Notes: a model not told the origin generated them from the sequence alone. A stretch of DNA of 64,000 bases from Nibribacter roseus (GCF_042662225.1 NZ_JBHSYQ010000016.1:186001-250000), one strand, 5' to 3'. Shown: positions 1-8,982, counted from the first letter of the stretch. Translations and numbers: made by a program.

Positions 1-804
1 CTCTACTTCCCGGTGTTCCGGTGAAGCATGGTATTCAAAATCATCTGCCTCGCCCCCATCAGCCACGAAACGCTTTAAGGCTTCCTGGCGCTCTTCCTGG
101 AAATGCTGGTCATAGATTCGGGACAGCGCGTTTACCATCTTACCAGACTTGCGGCTTCCTTCTTTGGTTAAAGTGAGAATTCTGGAGCGAACTTCCTCTA
201 CTGACAAAGCCGATAAGTCTTCATGCTCATCAGATTCGTCTTCCTCTGAATGATGCTCTTCTTCGGCTACATTGCTAGCAGAAGGTGCCTGATTTGATGC
301 TGCTGTGTTTGCGCCAGACTGTTCTACTTGGGCTGCAGCTGTGATGGGTGCTTCAGAAGCCAAAACACTAGACTGTGTCTCTTCTTGATGAACCACCGGA
401 GCGGCCACCTCCTCTGGTTTTTCCGGAGCGGCGGCGGCTGGTTCTGTTGCCTCGTTTTCTGGTGCTGCCGGAATTACTTCGGCGGCAGGAGCCTCTGCCG
501 CTGCATGGGTTTCAGATGCCGGTTCAGCAACGGGGGCTTCAGACGTAAGCACTGCCGCTTGTGATGCCTCAGATGTTTCTGCTGGCGCTGCTTCTGCCGC
601 AGGGGCCTGTTGCGTGGCCGCTTCAGGTTGCTGCTGTGCAGATGCTGGAGTCGCTGTCTCAGCAGTTCCGTTTCCGGCACTTTGTCTGGCATTTATTTCG
701 GCCAGGCGTTCTTCCAGAATCCGGCGCTGTTCCTGAGCGCGGTCTTGGGCGGCCTGAGTTTCTGAATTCTCGTTTTGCTGATTTTCCGGGTTTTGGTTCA
801 TCAT
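1..804 (-). CDS. DUF349 domain protein (N-terminal part, runs off the left edge)
   Basis: An open frame on the minus strand begins with two adjacent ATG codons (804-802 and 801-799) and stays open for 268 codons to the window edge. The first ~150 residues are low complexity, rich in Ala, Glu, Pro and Gln, and look disordered. From about residue 190 there is an acidic patch followed by LSVEEVRSRI, then a helical, charged segment ending in FVADGGEADDFEYH. That region matches, by recollection, the part preceding the DUF349 repeats in Bacteroidota DUF349 proteins; the repeats themselves lie outside the window. Function is unknown. It starts 25 bp after the stop of the YqgE gene on the same strand, so the two are probably cotranscribed. 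Small open frames on both strands here are shadows of its biased codons. Confidence 0.75.
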   Translation of the reverse strand, partial: MMNQNPENQQNENSETQAAQDRAQEQRRILEERLAEINARQSAGNGTAETATPASAQQQPEAATQQAPAAEAAPAETSEASQAAVLTSEAPVAEPASETHAAAEAPAAEVIPAAPENEATEPAAAAPEKPEEVAAPVVHQEETQSSVLASEAPITAAAQVEQSGANTAASNQAPSASNVAEEEHHSEEDESDEHEDLSALSVEEVRSRILTLTKEGSRKSGKMVNALSRIYDQHFQEERQEALKRFVADGGEADDFEYHASPEHREVE

Positions 805-829
805 ACACGTGAGGCTTATAGCCGTTGGG

Positions 830-1384
830 TTAATTTAAACTTGGGTCGGCGGGGTAGTTGGCGTACATCTTGTACTTGCCTCCCATCTCCCGTAAAATAT
901 CGCGCCACAAGGTATCTGTATTCAAAGTAAGTAATTTATTTGCAGCATTGTTATTCACAAACCAAACATTTTTCTCTATCTCCTCCTCCAGCTGACCGGG
1001 GCTCCAGCCAGAGTACCCCACAAAGAACCTTATTTCGTCCTCAGACACCAACCCACTGTTCAGCATAGTGGTTAGCTCTTCAAAGTCGCCGCCCCAGAAT
1101 AATTCTGTTGAAATAGGCTGCGCATCGGTTAAATTAGGGAGCCGGTGAATATAGTGCAGGGTGTTAGGTTGCATAGGGCCGCCTACGGCCAGGGCCATGT
1201 CAAACACCTGTTGATTTACCTCCACCACATCAGAGAGAAACAAGTTTGAGATGCGGTTCAGAACCAAACCTACCGTTCCGTCAGTGTCATGCTGACAGAT
1301 CACTACCACGCTGCGCTCAAAGTTAGGGTCGCCTAAAAAAGGTTCTGAAATCAATATGCTCCCATTCTGAATATCTTTCGCCAT
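830..1384 (-). CDS. YqgE/AlgH family protein (UPF0301)
   Basis: The 184-residue protein starts MAKDIQNGSILISEPFLGD and carries the family's N-terminal pattern (G-LLIS-P-L-DPNFERSVV) and the later GLVLNRISN segment, with a WGGDFEELTTML region and GYSGWSPGQLEEEI near residue 125-135. Length is normal for the family. The biochemical role is not established; AlgH was named from an alginate regulation phenotype in Pseudomonas. The gene directly precedes the DUF349 gene on the same strand and is divergent from pdxH. Confidence 0.93.
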   Translation of the reverse strand: MAKDIQNGSILISEPFLGDPNFERSVVVICQHDTDGTVGLVLNRISNLFLSDVVEVNQQVFDMALAVGGPMQPNTLHYIHRLPNLTDAQPISTELFWGGDFEELTTMLNSGLVSEDEIRFFVGYSGWSPGQLEEEIEKNVWFVNNNAANKLLTLNTDTLWRDILREMGGKYKMYANYPADPSLN

Positions 1385-1714
1385 AAAGTCTTTGTCTATA
1401 AATGTTTGCCTGCTTTGTTTGTGTACTCAAAGCACAGTGGTTTGGTTTACTCTCGAAGCAGTTCCCGTAGCGTTACCTTTTCCCCGCAACCCTATTAAAT
1501 GAATGATTCTTTTTCAGGAGTAACCGTTGCAGCGGACCAGTAGTTTTTCAAAATTGTTTCTACTTGCCTTCCTGCCAATTTTTCACCACTATAATATTAA
1601 CGATTTCCCTGTAAAAGTGGTATCTATAACCTGCTGTTGAAGGGATTTTTCTCAAAAGCAGGCAGAATGAGGATATTCCGCTTACTTTTGAGGCGAAATT
1701 TTGTTGTCACCGCT
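1385..1714. other. Divergent intergenic region between the YqgE gene and pdxH
   Basis: This 330-bp gap must hold the promoters of the YqgE-DUF349 pair (leftward) and of pdxH (rightward). I see no exact TAnnTTTG box on either strand, no palindromic element and no heptamer array. An in-frame extension of pdxH from an ATG at 1637 exists, but the 26 residues it adds are not family-like. Confidence 0.5.
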
Positions 1715-2368
1715 ATGGAAAAACCTTTGTCTTTGCAGGATATCCGAAAGAATTATTCTTTGAAGGAACTCACCACCAACGCAGTTGCCGATAACCCTTT
1801 TCAGCAGTTCGGGGTTTGGATGCAGGAGGCGCTGGAGGCGCAGGCAGCAGAAGCCACTGCCATGACGTTGAGTACCGCCGATGCACAGGGAAGGCCTTCG
1901 GCTAGGGTGGTGTTGCTGAAAGAATTAGATAGTCAAGGTTTTGTGTTTTATACGAACTACCTGAGCCGTAAGGGGCAGCAAATAGAAGATAACCCCTTTG
2001 CCGCCCTTACCTTTTTTTGGCCAGCCCTAGAGCGCCAGGTACGTGTGGAAGGACGTGTAGAGAAAGTGACCGATCAACTATCTGACCAATACTTCCACAG
2101 CCGCCCTATAGGCAGTCAGATTGGAGCCTGGGCATCACCGCAGAGCCAGCCCATCCCCAATCGTGCCGCACTGGCCAACCTGGAGAAAGAGTACACACAA
2201 AAATTTGAGGGGCTTCCGGAAATACCGCGGCCTGAGCATTGGGGCGGGTACAGAGTGGTGCCTGACCGCATTGAGTTCTGGCAAGGCCGCCCAAGCCGCC
2301 TGCACGACCGCCTGGTGTTTAAATTGCAAGAAGATGACACCTGGAAATTACAGCGGCTGGCTCCCTAA
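1715..2368 (+). CDS. pdxH: Pyridoxamine/pyridoxine 5'-phosphate oxidase
   Basis: FMN-dependent oxidase that converts PNP or PMP to pyridoxal 5'-phosphate, the last step of vitamin B6 synthesis and salvage. The product (217 aa from the ATG at 1715) has the N-terminal LQDIRKNYSLKEL segment, the FMN-binding stretch RPSARVVLLKELDSQGFVFYTNY, the RQVRVEGRVEKV strand, the SRPIGSQIGAWASPQS loop, and the C-terminal FWQGRPSRLHDR and W-L-RLAP ending typical of the family. The start at 1715 (MEKPLSLQD) fits the usual 212-218 residues; an ATG at 1637 would add an implausible basic extension. The DUF1015 gene follows after 48 bp that contain palindromic element PE1. Confidence 0.97.
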   Translation: MEKPLSLQDIRKNYSLKELTTNAVADNPFQQFGVWMQEALEAQAAEATAMTLSTADAQGRPSARVVLLKELDSQGFVFYTNYLSRKGQQIEDNPFAALTFFWPALERQVRVEGRVEKVTDQLSDQYFHSRPIGSQIGAWASPQSQPIPNRAALANLEKEYTQKFEGLPEIPRPEHWGGYRVVPDRIEFWQGRPSRLHDRLVFKLQEDDTWKLQRLAP

Positions 2369-2377
2369 TCAAATCTG

Positions 2378-2411
2378 TTTTCGGCCTCTTTTCTTAAAAA
2401 CAGCTCAAAAA
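2378..2411. repeat. PE1: intergenic AT-ended palindromic element
   Basis: Imperfect palindrome with left arm TTTTCGGCCTCTTTT and right arm AAAAACAGCTCAAAAA around a short CTT loop. It lies between pdxH and the DUF1015 gene and ends only 5 bp before the latter's ATG. It is one of 22 related elements in the window. Confidence 0.8.
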
Positions 2412-2416
2412 CGCCC

Positions 2417-3694
2417 ATGGCAGAAATTCTTCCTATTAAAGCATTCCGGTATAACCACAAGTTGCCTTTTTCTATTGATGCTCTCACGTCGCCCTTGTTT
2501 GATGTAGTATCGGTGAAGCAGCGGCAGGCACTGTACCGTAACGCCTACAACAGCATACATATCTCAGTGCCGCCCGGTCCTGAACCCGCTGATAGCGCCC
2601 GCCGCACTGTGGAGCATTGGAAACGCGCCGGCATAATTGAGCAAGACCCCCTGCCGGGTATTTATGTATACTACCAGTACTTTACCTTGCCCGGTTCAGA
2701 GAAAGAATATGTGCGGAAAGGTTTTCTTTGCCACATTAAGTCTTATGAATGGGAGGAGAAAGTGGTGCTTCGGCATGAAAACACCATTCCGGCCTCGGTG
2801 AATGACAGGATTGAACTGCTGGCCCAGACCCAGATGCATACCAGCGCCACCCACGGTTTGTATACCGATGAGGCTTTTACCCTGGAGCAATACATGGATG
2901 AATGCATCACCTCTCCTATTTACGAGTCAGAAGATTACCAGGGCGTGCGCGATGTGCTTTCAGTCATACATGATGCGAAAGTGATTCAGAAGTTTCTGGA
3001 CCAACTTCAAGACCAGAAAGTTATTCTAGCCGATGGCCACCACCGGTACGAAGGTTCTTTGGCCTACCGCCGGCAAATGCTTCAGCAACACCCAAACGCC
3101 ACCGGTGCGGAGCCTTTCAACTACCACCTCATGTACTTGACCAATGCTGCATCTGATGATTTGCGAATTTTGCCAACACACCGCCTTTTAGATAGTTTGC
3201 CTATTTCACCTGAAGTGTTTCTTGAGCGATTGGAGCGGTACTTTACTCTTAAACTTATTGAAGAACCGTTTATGCTTAATGAAGTAATTACTGGCAAGCA
3301 GTGGGCTTTTGGGGTGTACCTGCAGGGCGAGGCATACAAGGCAAGGCTAAAGCCGGAAGTACACGAAACCCTTGACTGGGATTTGCCGCAGCAGGTGAAG
3401 AATCTGGACCTGACCGTGATGCACTATTTTATCCTGCAAAAGGTGTTGGAAATTGATCGGGAAAAGCAGCGCCAATATGAAGGCTTGTCATACGTACGGA
3501 ACTTTGCCGAGTGTTTGGCCCGGGTAGATTCTGGTGCATCTGCGTTGGCACTTATTACCAATGAAGTGAAAATGGAAGAGGTAAAAAGCGTTTGCTACTC
3601 CGGGGCAGTAATGCCGCAAAAGTCAACGTTTTTTTACCCGAAAGTGATTTGTGGTTACCTTTTCAGCTCAATAAAAGAAGATGAATTTTACTAA
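2417..3694 (+). CDS. DUF1015 family protein
   Basis: The 425-residue protein begins MAEILPIKAFRYN, the usual start of DUF1015 proteins (P-F-A-RY), and contains the diagnostic DGHHRYEGSLAYR motif at about residue 208-220, the NAASDDLRILPTHRLL segment following it, and a C-terminal MPQKSTFFYPKV motif. It is soluble, without signal peptide or membrane segment. The molecular function is not established; the GHHR motif resembles ParB/sulfiredoxin-like nucleotide-binding folds, which is only suggestive. The 3' end overlaps maf by 14 bp, so translation is probably coupled. Confidence 0.93.
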   Translation: MAEILPIKAFRYNHKLPFSIDALTSPLFDVVSVKQRQALYRNAYNSIHISVPPGPEPADSARRTVEHWKRAGIIEQDPLPGIYVYYQYFTLPGSEKEYVRKGFLCHIKSYEWEEKVVLRHENTIPASVNDRIELLAQTQMHTSATHGLYTDEAFTLEQYMDECITSPIYESEDYQGVRDVLSVIHDAKVIQKFLDQLQDQKVILADGHHRYEGSLAYRRQMLQQHPNATGAEPFNYHLMYLTNAASDDLRILPTHRLLDSLPISPEVFLERLERYFTLKLIEEPFMLNEVITGKQWAFGVYLQGEAYKARLKPEVHETLDWDLPQQVKNLDLTVMHYFILQKVLEIDREKQRQYEGLSYVRNFAECLARVDSGASALALITNEVKMEEVKSVCYSGAVMPQKSTFFYPKVICGYLFSSIKEDEFY

Positions 3695-4250
3695 GAACTA
3701 TATTCTGGCGTCTAACTCGCCCCGTAGAAAAGAACTGCTGACCAACCTGGGTCTCCCCTTTCAAAGTCGCGTGAAAGAGGTGCATGAGGATTTCCCGGCT
3801 GACCTGGTCCGTGCCGAAGTGGCTGAATACTTAGCGGCTCACAAAGCCAGCGCCTACCAAGATGAACTGCAGCCCAATGATGTCATTATTACCGCTGATA
3901 CCATAGTTTGTTTGGATGACAAGGTGCTGAACAAGCCCCTGAGCCATGCTGAGGCTACGCGCATGCTCACGCAACTGTCTGGCCGCAGCCATGAAGTTTA
4001 TACCGGAGTTTGCCTGCTGAGTTTAGACAAAAGCGTAGTGTTCTCAGACGTGACTACCGTTTATTTCCGTGACCTCACCCGTGAGGAAATAGACTATTAC
4101 ATTAACCATTTCAAGCCTTTTGATAAAGCCGGTAGCTACGGTGCTCAGGATTGGTTGGGAATGGTGGGCATTGAACGGATAGAAGGTTCCTATTTCAACG
4201 TGATGGGCCTGCCTGTGCACCTGCTGTACGAGCAATTGTTATCGTTTTAA
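3681..4250 (+). CDS. maf: Maf family nucleoside triphosphate pyrophosphatase
   Basis: House-cleaning pyrophosphatase that hydrolyses non-canonical or UTP/dTTP nucleotides to monophosphates. The 189-residue product has the Maf signature ASNSPRRKELL at residues 10-20, the ITADTIVCLDDKVLNKP motif around residues 70-86, and SGRSHEVYTGVCL and KAGSYGAQ near the C-terminus, all expected for the active site. Length is normal. It overlaps the DUF1015 gene by 14 bp. The operon probably ends here, followed by PE2 and a strong bidirectional terminator at 4375-4410. Confidence 0.96.
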   Translation: MNFTKNYILASNSPRRKELLTNLGLPFQSRVKEVHEDFPADLVRAEVAEYLAAHKASAYQDELQPNDVIITADTIVCLDDKVLNKPLSHAEATRMLTQLSGRSHEVYTGVCLLSLDKSVVFSDVTTVYFRDLTREEIDYYINHFKPFDKAGSYGAQDWLGMVGIERIEGSYFNVMGLPVHLLYEQLLSF

Positions 4251-4341
4251 CCAGGAATTTAGGCTTAGTGTATCTTTAAGGTTTTAAAAGTCTCATGTCT
4301 CTGGAAATTGGCTGGAAGTATTCCTTAGTTTTTAGGCCTTC

Positions 4342-4375
4342 TTTAGGGCTTCTTTTTCAAAAACAGGTCTAAAAC
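4342..4375. repeat. PE2: intergenic palindromic element
   Basis: TTTAGGGCTTCTTTTTC followed by AAAAACAGGTCTAAAAC, with a degenerate extra left arm just upstream (TTTTTAGGCCTTC at 4329-4341). It sits in the convergent maf/gpsA gap immediately beside a true terminator hairpin. Confidence 0.75.
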
Positions 4376-4410
4376 AGAAAAGCCGCCTTTTAACAAAGGC
4401 GGCTTTTCTG
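4375..4410. terminator. Bidirectional intrinsic terminator between maf and gpsA
   Basis: Perfect 16-bp stem CAGAAAAGCCGCCTTT / AAAGGCGGCTTTTCTG with a TAAC loop. GC-rich core flanked by A-runs on one side and T-runs on the other, so it can terminate the convergent maf and gpsA transcripts. Confidence 0.9.
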
Positions 4411-4436
4411 TTAGTAGTGAGTATTGTTGCCGAAGC

Positions 4437-5426
4437 TTACTTAAACTTTTCCTTTAAAGCGTCTATTTCTGCTCCTGGAGTTGCTCCGTTGTACAAAATG
4501 TTATATACCGCTGTCGTGATGGGCATTTCCACTTTCAGGCGTTTATTTAGTTCGTGTATGCTTTGTACGGCGTAGTATCCTTCTGCCACCATGTTCATTT
4601 CTACTTGGGCAGATTTAACGGTGTAGCCACGGCCAATCATATTCCCGAAGGTGCGGTTACGGCTGAATTGTGAATAAGCAGTTACGAGTAAATCACCTAA
4701 GTAGGCACTTCCTTTAAGGTCGCGGTGCAAGGGCATCATGGCATCTAGAAAGGTCTCAATTTCCTCCATAGCGTTAGACACCATCACGGCCTGAAAATTG
4801 TCACCATAGTTCAAGCCATGTGCTATACCGCAGGCCAGCGCTATTATATTTTTCATAACGGCGCAATATTCAATGCCATCTATGTCATCCAGCGGATTTG
4901 CTTTGACATAACGGTTGCGGAGCAAAGCGCAAAATTGCTCGGCGCGGGCAATGTCATGCGAGCCGATGGTCAGGTAAGACTGCTTTTCAAGTGCTACCTC
5001 CTCCGCATGACAAGGACCGGCAATCACGCATTGGTGTTCGGCGGGTACTCCGTAGTGATCTTCTAGAAAATCAGTTATCAGAACATTCTCACCAGGAATC
5101 ATGCCTTTAATAGCCGATACCAGTGTTTTGCCCTGGAATGCATCTTGCGGCAGTTGACTAAGCGCTTGTTGCACAAAGGCAGCCGGAACAGCCAAAATAA
5201 CCCAGTTCGCGTCTTTAACCGTCTCCCGAATATCATTAGAAGGCGAAACGAAATTCAAGTCAAACTTCACCCCGCTAATATACCGTGGGTTGTGGCCGTA
5301 CTGCTGTAAATGGCGTACGTCTTCAGCATTTCTGAGCCACCAGTTGATAGCAGCTTTGTTCTCTGATAGAATCTTCACCAAGGCTGTTGCCCAGCTTCCG
5401 CCGCCTAATACCGCTATTTTTTCCAA
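4437..5426 (-). CDS. gpsA: Glycerol-3-phosphate dehydrogenase [NAD(P)+]
   Basis: Reduces dihydroxyacetone phosphate to sn-glycerol 3-phosphate, the backbone for phospholipids. The 329-residue product starts with the Rossmann motif IAVLGGGSWATALVKIL, continues with WVILAVPAAFVQQ, the ISAIKG-like VSAIKGMIPG segment, the AGPCHAEEVA motif at about residues 136-145, and the catalytic-domain stretch CAVMKNIIALACGIAHGLNYGDN with the conserved Lys, then the C-terminal MPIT-AVY motif. It is the last gene of a minus-strand run beginning at sdaAB; the adaptor gene lies 17 bp upstream. Confidence 0.97.
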   Translation of the reverse strand: MEKIAVLGGGSWATALVKILSENKAAINWWLRNAEDVRHLQQYGHNPRYISGVKFDLNFVSPSNDIRETVKDANWVILAVPAAFVQQALSQLPQDAFQGKTLVSAIKGMIPGENVLITDFLEDHYGVPAEHQCVIAGPCHAEEVALEKQSYLTIGSHDIARAEQFCALLRNRYVKANPLDDIDGIEYCAVMKNIIALACGIAHGLNYGDNFQAVMVSNAMEEIETFLDAMMPLHRDLKGSAYLGDLLVTAYSQFSRNRTFGNMIGRGYTVKSAQVEMNMVAEGYYAVQSIHELNKRLKVEMPITTAVYNILYNGATPGAEIDALKEKFK

Positions 5427-5443
5427 ATCTTGCTTTTCTTGTT

Positions 5444-6829
5444 CTAGTCTTTGTTTTCCGCTAGTTCTGAGCTCAGGCTTTTTTCATCCTTTACCAGTAC
5501 CTTGTCGCCGTCTTTCAGCTGTTTTGAAACTGCTCTGAACGGCCCGGAAACCACTTGCTGTCCTTTCTTTACCCCAGACAAGATCTCAATGTTGTCAAAG
5601 TCACTGATGCCGGTTTTCACCTTTACCATGTTCACTTTGCCATTGTCAAACACAAACACTACCTCATCAGGGCGTTCTTCCGGCTTTACAGGTTGATCTT
5701 GGTTAGTGTTGTTATCAACATTTTCTTCTTGCCCTTCATCAGTCCCTGTCTTCTTGCTGTCTTTTTTAGAACGGGTGGTTACCGCTGCCAAAGGTACGGA
5801 AAGTACTTTATCTTTTTTGGTGGTAATAATGTCTACTGAAGCCGTCATGCCCGGGCGGAACGGAGATCTGCCCTGCTTTACAAGTAAATCCTGGTATGAG
5901 TCATTTAAAAGTCGAATGCGCACTTCAAACTCAGTTACCGCCTCCAAAGAGGTGGCATCTTTGGCGGTATTGGCAATAGAGGTCACCAACCCCTTGAATT
6001 TGCGGTTGGTGCTGTTGTAAGAGTCAACCTCCACAATGGCGGAGTCACCTAATTTCACGCGTATGATGTCATTCTCATTTACATTCACCAATACCTCCAT
6101 GTTATTGAGGTTGGCAATGCGCATAATTTCTGTACCGGCCATTTGCGAGGTTCCTACCACGCGTTCACCTTTTTCTACGTTTAGCTTAGAAACTGTGCCG
6201 TTTACTGGCGCGAAAATGGTGGTTTTCTCCAGGTTCCGACGAGATTCCTCTAAAGAAGCGCTGGCACTGCGAACCGTAGACTCCGCAGCTCTTACGCCCT
6301 GACGGGCGGCACTAACTTCAGCAAGATTGGCCTCATACTGGGCTTTGGCGGCGTCAAACTCAGAGCGTGAAATTACCTTTTGCTCAAAAAGCTTTTGGTT
6401 ACGCTCATAAGATTGTTGAATATTTTTGCTGTTGGCCAGCGCCTGGTCTAATCGTGCTCTGGCCTGTGCTAAATTAGCCCGTTGGGTGTTTACCGAAGCT
6501 GACTGCATTTCTACCATTGCCTGGTAATTGTCAGGGCGAATGCGCAGCAGCAACTGACCGGCTCTGACAGAGTCTCCTTCTTTCACATAAAGCTCTGTTA
6601 TTTCTCCGGAAACGTCTGGGCTGATCTTTACTTCTACCTCTGGCTGAATTTTACCGGAGGCGCTTACTTTCTCTACAATATCGGCTGGCTGAACCTGTGC
6701 CAGAACTACTTCAGTTCCTTCTTCTTTTCCAATCCAGCCTTGTTTCTTTGCCAGCAGCACTACCAATAATAGTACTACAACCAGGCCACCAAGGGTATAT
6801 AGGAGTTTGTTTGATTTGCGTTTAGCCAT
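5444..6829 (-). CDS. Efflux periplasmic adaptor subunit (HlyD/MacA-type membrane fusion protein)
   Basis: Bridges an inner-membrane pump and a TolC-like channel. Residues ~8-28 form one transmembrane anchor after a basic stretch; ~45-85 are the first lipoyl half (EVEVKISPDVSGEITELYVKEGDSV), ~90-200 a long Ala/Gln/Glu coiled-coil hairpin, then the second lipoyl half (TIFAPVNGTVSKLNVEKGE) and a beta-barrel domain. A charged low-complexity insert (~355-390, DSKKTGTDEGQEENVDNN) interrupts the C-terminal domain. It lies 5 bp downstream of the TolC-like gene. No pump gene, ABC or RND, is next to it, so the inner-membrane partner must be encoded elsewhere. MacA-like rather than AcrA-like is my inference from the long hairpin. 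Confidence 0.92.
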   Translation of the reverse strand: MAKRKSNKLLYTLGGLVVVLLLVVLLAKKQGWIGKEEGTEVVLAQVQPADIVEKVSASGKIQPEVEVKISPDVSGEITELYVKEGDSVRAGQLLLRIRPDNYQAMVEMQSASVNTQRANLAQARARLDQALANSKNIQQSYERNQKLFEQKVISRSEFDAAKAQYEANLAEVSAARQGVRAAESTVRSASASLEESRRNLEKTTIFAPVNGTVSKLNVEKGERVVGTSQMAGTEIMRIANLNNMEVLVNVNENDIIRVKLGDSAIVEVDSYNSTNRKFKGLVTSIANTAKDATSLEAVTEFEVRIRLLNDSYQDLLVKQGRSPFRPGMTASVDIITTKKDKVLSVPLAAVTTRSKKDSKKTGTDEGQEENVDNNTNQDQPVKPEERPDEVVFVFDNGKVNMVKVKTGISDFDNIEILSGVKKGQQVVSGPFRAVSKQLKDGDKVLVKDEKSLSSELAENKD

Positions 6830-6834
6830 GAGGG

Positions 6835-8301
6835 TTATAATGAAAGGGTTTTGCCTTGGTAGAATTCCAGAATTTTTACTTTAAACACGAATTCATATTT
6901 GGCTTGTATGATATCTGATTGCGCCTTCACCAAGTTGTTGCGGACCACGTTAAAATCTACATTGTTGATCAGGCCGTTATCTAGACGAATTTCTGCATTT
7001 CTATAGGTCTGCTCAATAGCTTCCAATTGACTTTTAGCAGCCACATATCTTTTTTGGGCGGCTATAGCATCGGTATAAGATTGTGCAATGATCAGGCGTA
7101 AATCATTCTTGGCAATGGCAGTGTTGAGTTCAGCATTTCTGAGGCCAATTCTGGATAGCTGCACGTTATTTCGAACCCTGAAGCCGTTCAGAATAGGAAT
7201 GTTCAGGCTAACCCCTATGTATTGACCAATGTTGTCATTCAGCTGGTTAAAGTAAGGGTAATCTCTGGGAGTGGTTTCGGTGACAAATGTTTCTGCAAAA
7301 ACAGGCTGATTGGTGCCGTCTACAAAGCCTATTTGTCTTCGTACAGCTACGGGCTGCCCAACCAGAAAACGGTTAGAACCACTGGAGTATCTGGTGCTGA
7401 TGCTACCAACCAGGTTGAGGCTGGGGTAGTAACCACCTCTGGCTATGTCAATGGTTTTGGCTGCGCTCTGTACCCTTAGTTGAGCCCTCTTTATTTCAGG
7501 CATAACGTCTTCGGCTCGTTCATATACGTCCTGCGCCTCAAAACCAATTACAGACTGGTCTGGAGCCTCTATTTCCGGTGCCACTATGGCAAAATTACGT
7601 TGGTCTGTATTTTCCAGGTTCATGAGCTGAATCAGCCGCAGCTCCGCCAGCTCAATATTGTTTTGGGCAGTAATGCTGTTTAGTTCATCGCTGGCTAACT
7701 GCGCATTTAGCTCCAATACATTGCTTTCGGGTACACTTCCGGCATTGAACAGTTTCTGTGTTCTCTCCAGCTGAATGCGGGAAAGGTTTTGCCGCTCCTG
7801 CGCTGTTCTTAGCAGTTCCTGGTTTAGCAGAATCTGCATGTAGGCCGTAACCACGTTCAGCTTTATATCATTTTCCGCCTTCTCTTTATCATATTGAGAG
7901 GCCTCGTAATCCAGCTTGTTCCGCTTGATGGTGTTCTGTACCTGTAAACCGTTAAACACGGTGACTGAGCTTTGCAGCGACACATTGCCTGCCCAGATTT
8001 GGGTGTTCTGGATCTGGTTACGAACAGGGTCGAGGAAGAAACCGTTATTGAAACCATGTGATCCGCCTGCATTCAAAGAGGGTAATTGGTTTGCCCGTGC
8101 CTGTTGCACATCTACGGCAGCCTGCTCTACCCCTAACCCAGCTTGCCTGAGCTGCAGGTTGTTTTTAACGGCATAGTCAATACACTGACGCAGGTCCCAT
8201 ACGGTCTCGCCGGTGGGTGACGTGGTTTGAGCCGCCGCCATTGATTGTGCTCCGATGGCCAACCCTAGGGCTGCTAGCACAGAAGAAGAAAAACGTCGCA
8301 T
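6835..8301 (-). CDS. TolC family outer membrane channel protein
   Basis: The 488-residue protein has an N-terminal signal peptide ending in AAAQ (about residue 25), then two copies of the outer-membrane efflux (OEP) pattern: DLRQCIDYAVKNNLQLRQAG...VDVQQARANQLPSLNAGGS and, in the second half, RAEDVMPEIKRAQLRVQSAAKTIDIARGGYYPSLNLVGS, each followed by long helices with heptad character. It should form the trimeric outer-membrane duct for the adaptor encoded just downstream. Its ATG follows the sdaAB stop codon with no gap, so it is translationally linked to that gene. Confidence 0.94.
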   Translation of the reverse strand: MRRFSSSVLAALGLAIGAQSMAAAQTTSPTGETVWDLRQCIDYAVKNNLQLRQAGLGVEQAAVDVQQARANQLPSLNAGGSHGFNNGFFLDPVRNQIQNTQIWAGNVSLQSSVTVFNGLQVQNTIKRNKLDYEASQYDKEKAENDIKLNVVTAYMQILLNQELLRTAQERQNLSRIQLERTQKLFNAGSVPESNVLELNAQLASDELNSITAQNNIELAELRLIQLMNLENTDQRNFAIVAPEIEAPDQSVIGFEAQDVYERAEDVMPEIKRAQLRVQSAAKTIDIARGGYYPSLNLVGSISTRYSSGSNRFLVGQPVAVRRQIGFVDGTNQPVFAETFVTETTPRDYPYFNQLNDNIGQYIGVSLNIPILNGFRVRNNVQLSRIGLRNAELNTAIAKNDLRLIIAQSYTDAIAAQKRYVAAKSQLEAIEQTYRNAEIRLDNGLINNVDFNVVRNNLVKAQSDIIQAKYEFVFKVKILEFYQGKTLSL

Positions 8302-8982
8302 TTATAAGTCAATATTAGGAATATATATCACATTCTTCACCCAACTCAGCTGGCGCAGGTACTCCAGTGAGATAGGCCTTAGCCCCGAATCCATTTCAAT
8401 GAACTGGCGCGCTAAGTCATGGCGGCCTTTTCTGGACACGTTCATGGTGGCAATGTTGCAGTCATCATGGGCAATCACGTTGCTGATGAAAGCGATACTG
8501 CCCGTCACGTCGTCTGCGTCTATAATGAGCGTGTGCAAGTTAGCCGAAAAGTTAGAAGGGAAGCCGTCAACTTCCACAATACTGATCACGCCACCTCCTC
8601 TGCTCTGCCCTACTACCTCCGCCTGCTTCCCATCCGCGCTGACAAGGTTTAGTTTTATGGTATTGGGGTGCATGGTAGATGCGTTGCCTATTGATTTAAA
8701 AGTAAACTTCAGCCCGCGCTCTTTAGCGTGGTCAAAGGCTTCTTTTATTCTGGTGTCGTCGGTTTTAAAATCCAGTAAACCCGCTAAAATGGCCCGGTCA
8801 CTGCCGTGTCCCTCATAAGTGCGGGCAAACGAGTTGTAAAAGGTAATGGTAGCCTCTGTGGGCGGCGCTCCTAAAATGCGGATGGCTGCCCTGGCTATGC
8901 GCACCACTCCCGCCGTGTGTGAACTGGAGGGGCCGATCATAATAGGCCCAATCATATCAAATATACTGCTCTTTTCAGCCAT
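8302..8982 (-). CDS. sdaAB: L-serine dehydratase, iron-sulfur-dependent, beta subunit
   Basis: Serine to pyruvate plus ammonia requires alpha and beta subunits in two-part enzymes; this 226-residue product is the beta part. It has SIFDMIGPIMIGPSSSHTAG at residues 6-25, the NSFARTYEGHGSDRAILAGLL segment, and a C-terminal ACT domain (about 145-226; HTLIIDADDVTGSIAFISNVI) with a probable serine-binding regulatory role. The catalytic alpha subunit with the Fe-S cysteines is not in the window. Its stop codon directly abuts the TolC-like start; that physical linkage has no obvious metabolic reason. It is divergent from the tryptophan dioxygenase gene. Confidence 0.93.
   Translation of the reverse strand: MAEKSSIFDMIGPIMIGPSSSHTAGVVRIARAAIRILGAPPTEATITFYNSFARTYEGHGSDRAILAGLLDFKTDDTRIKEAFDHAKERGLKFTFKSIGNASTMHPNTIKLNLVSADGKQAEVVGQSRGGGVISIVEVDGFPSNFSANLHTLIIDADDVTGSIAFISNVIAHDDCNIATMNVSRKGRHDLARQFIEMDSGLRPISLEYLRQLSWVKNVIYIPNIDL

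Noticed and set aside
328..812. Short open frames on both strands in the left-edge region
   Set aside because: They are shadows of the Ala/Glu/Pro-rich DUF349 frame, which is open over the full 268 codons.
2121..2507. Plus-strand 128-codon frame spanning the pdxH end and the DUF1015 start
   Set aside because: It runs out of frame through two well-supported genes and through PE1.
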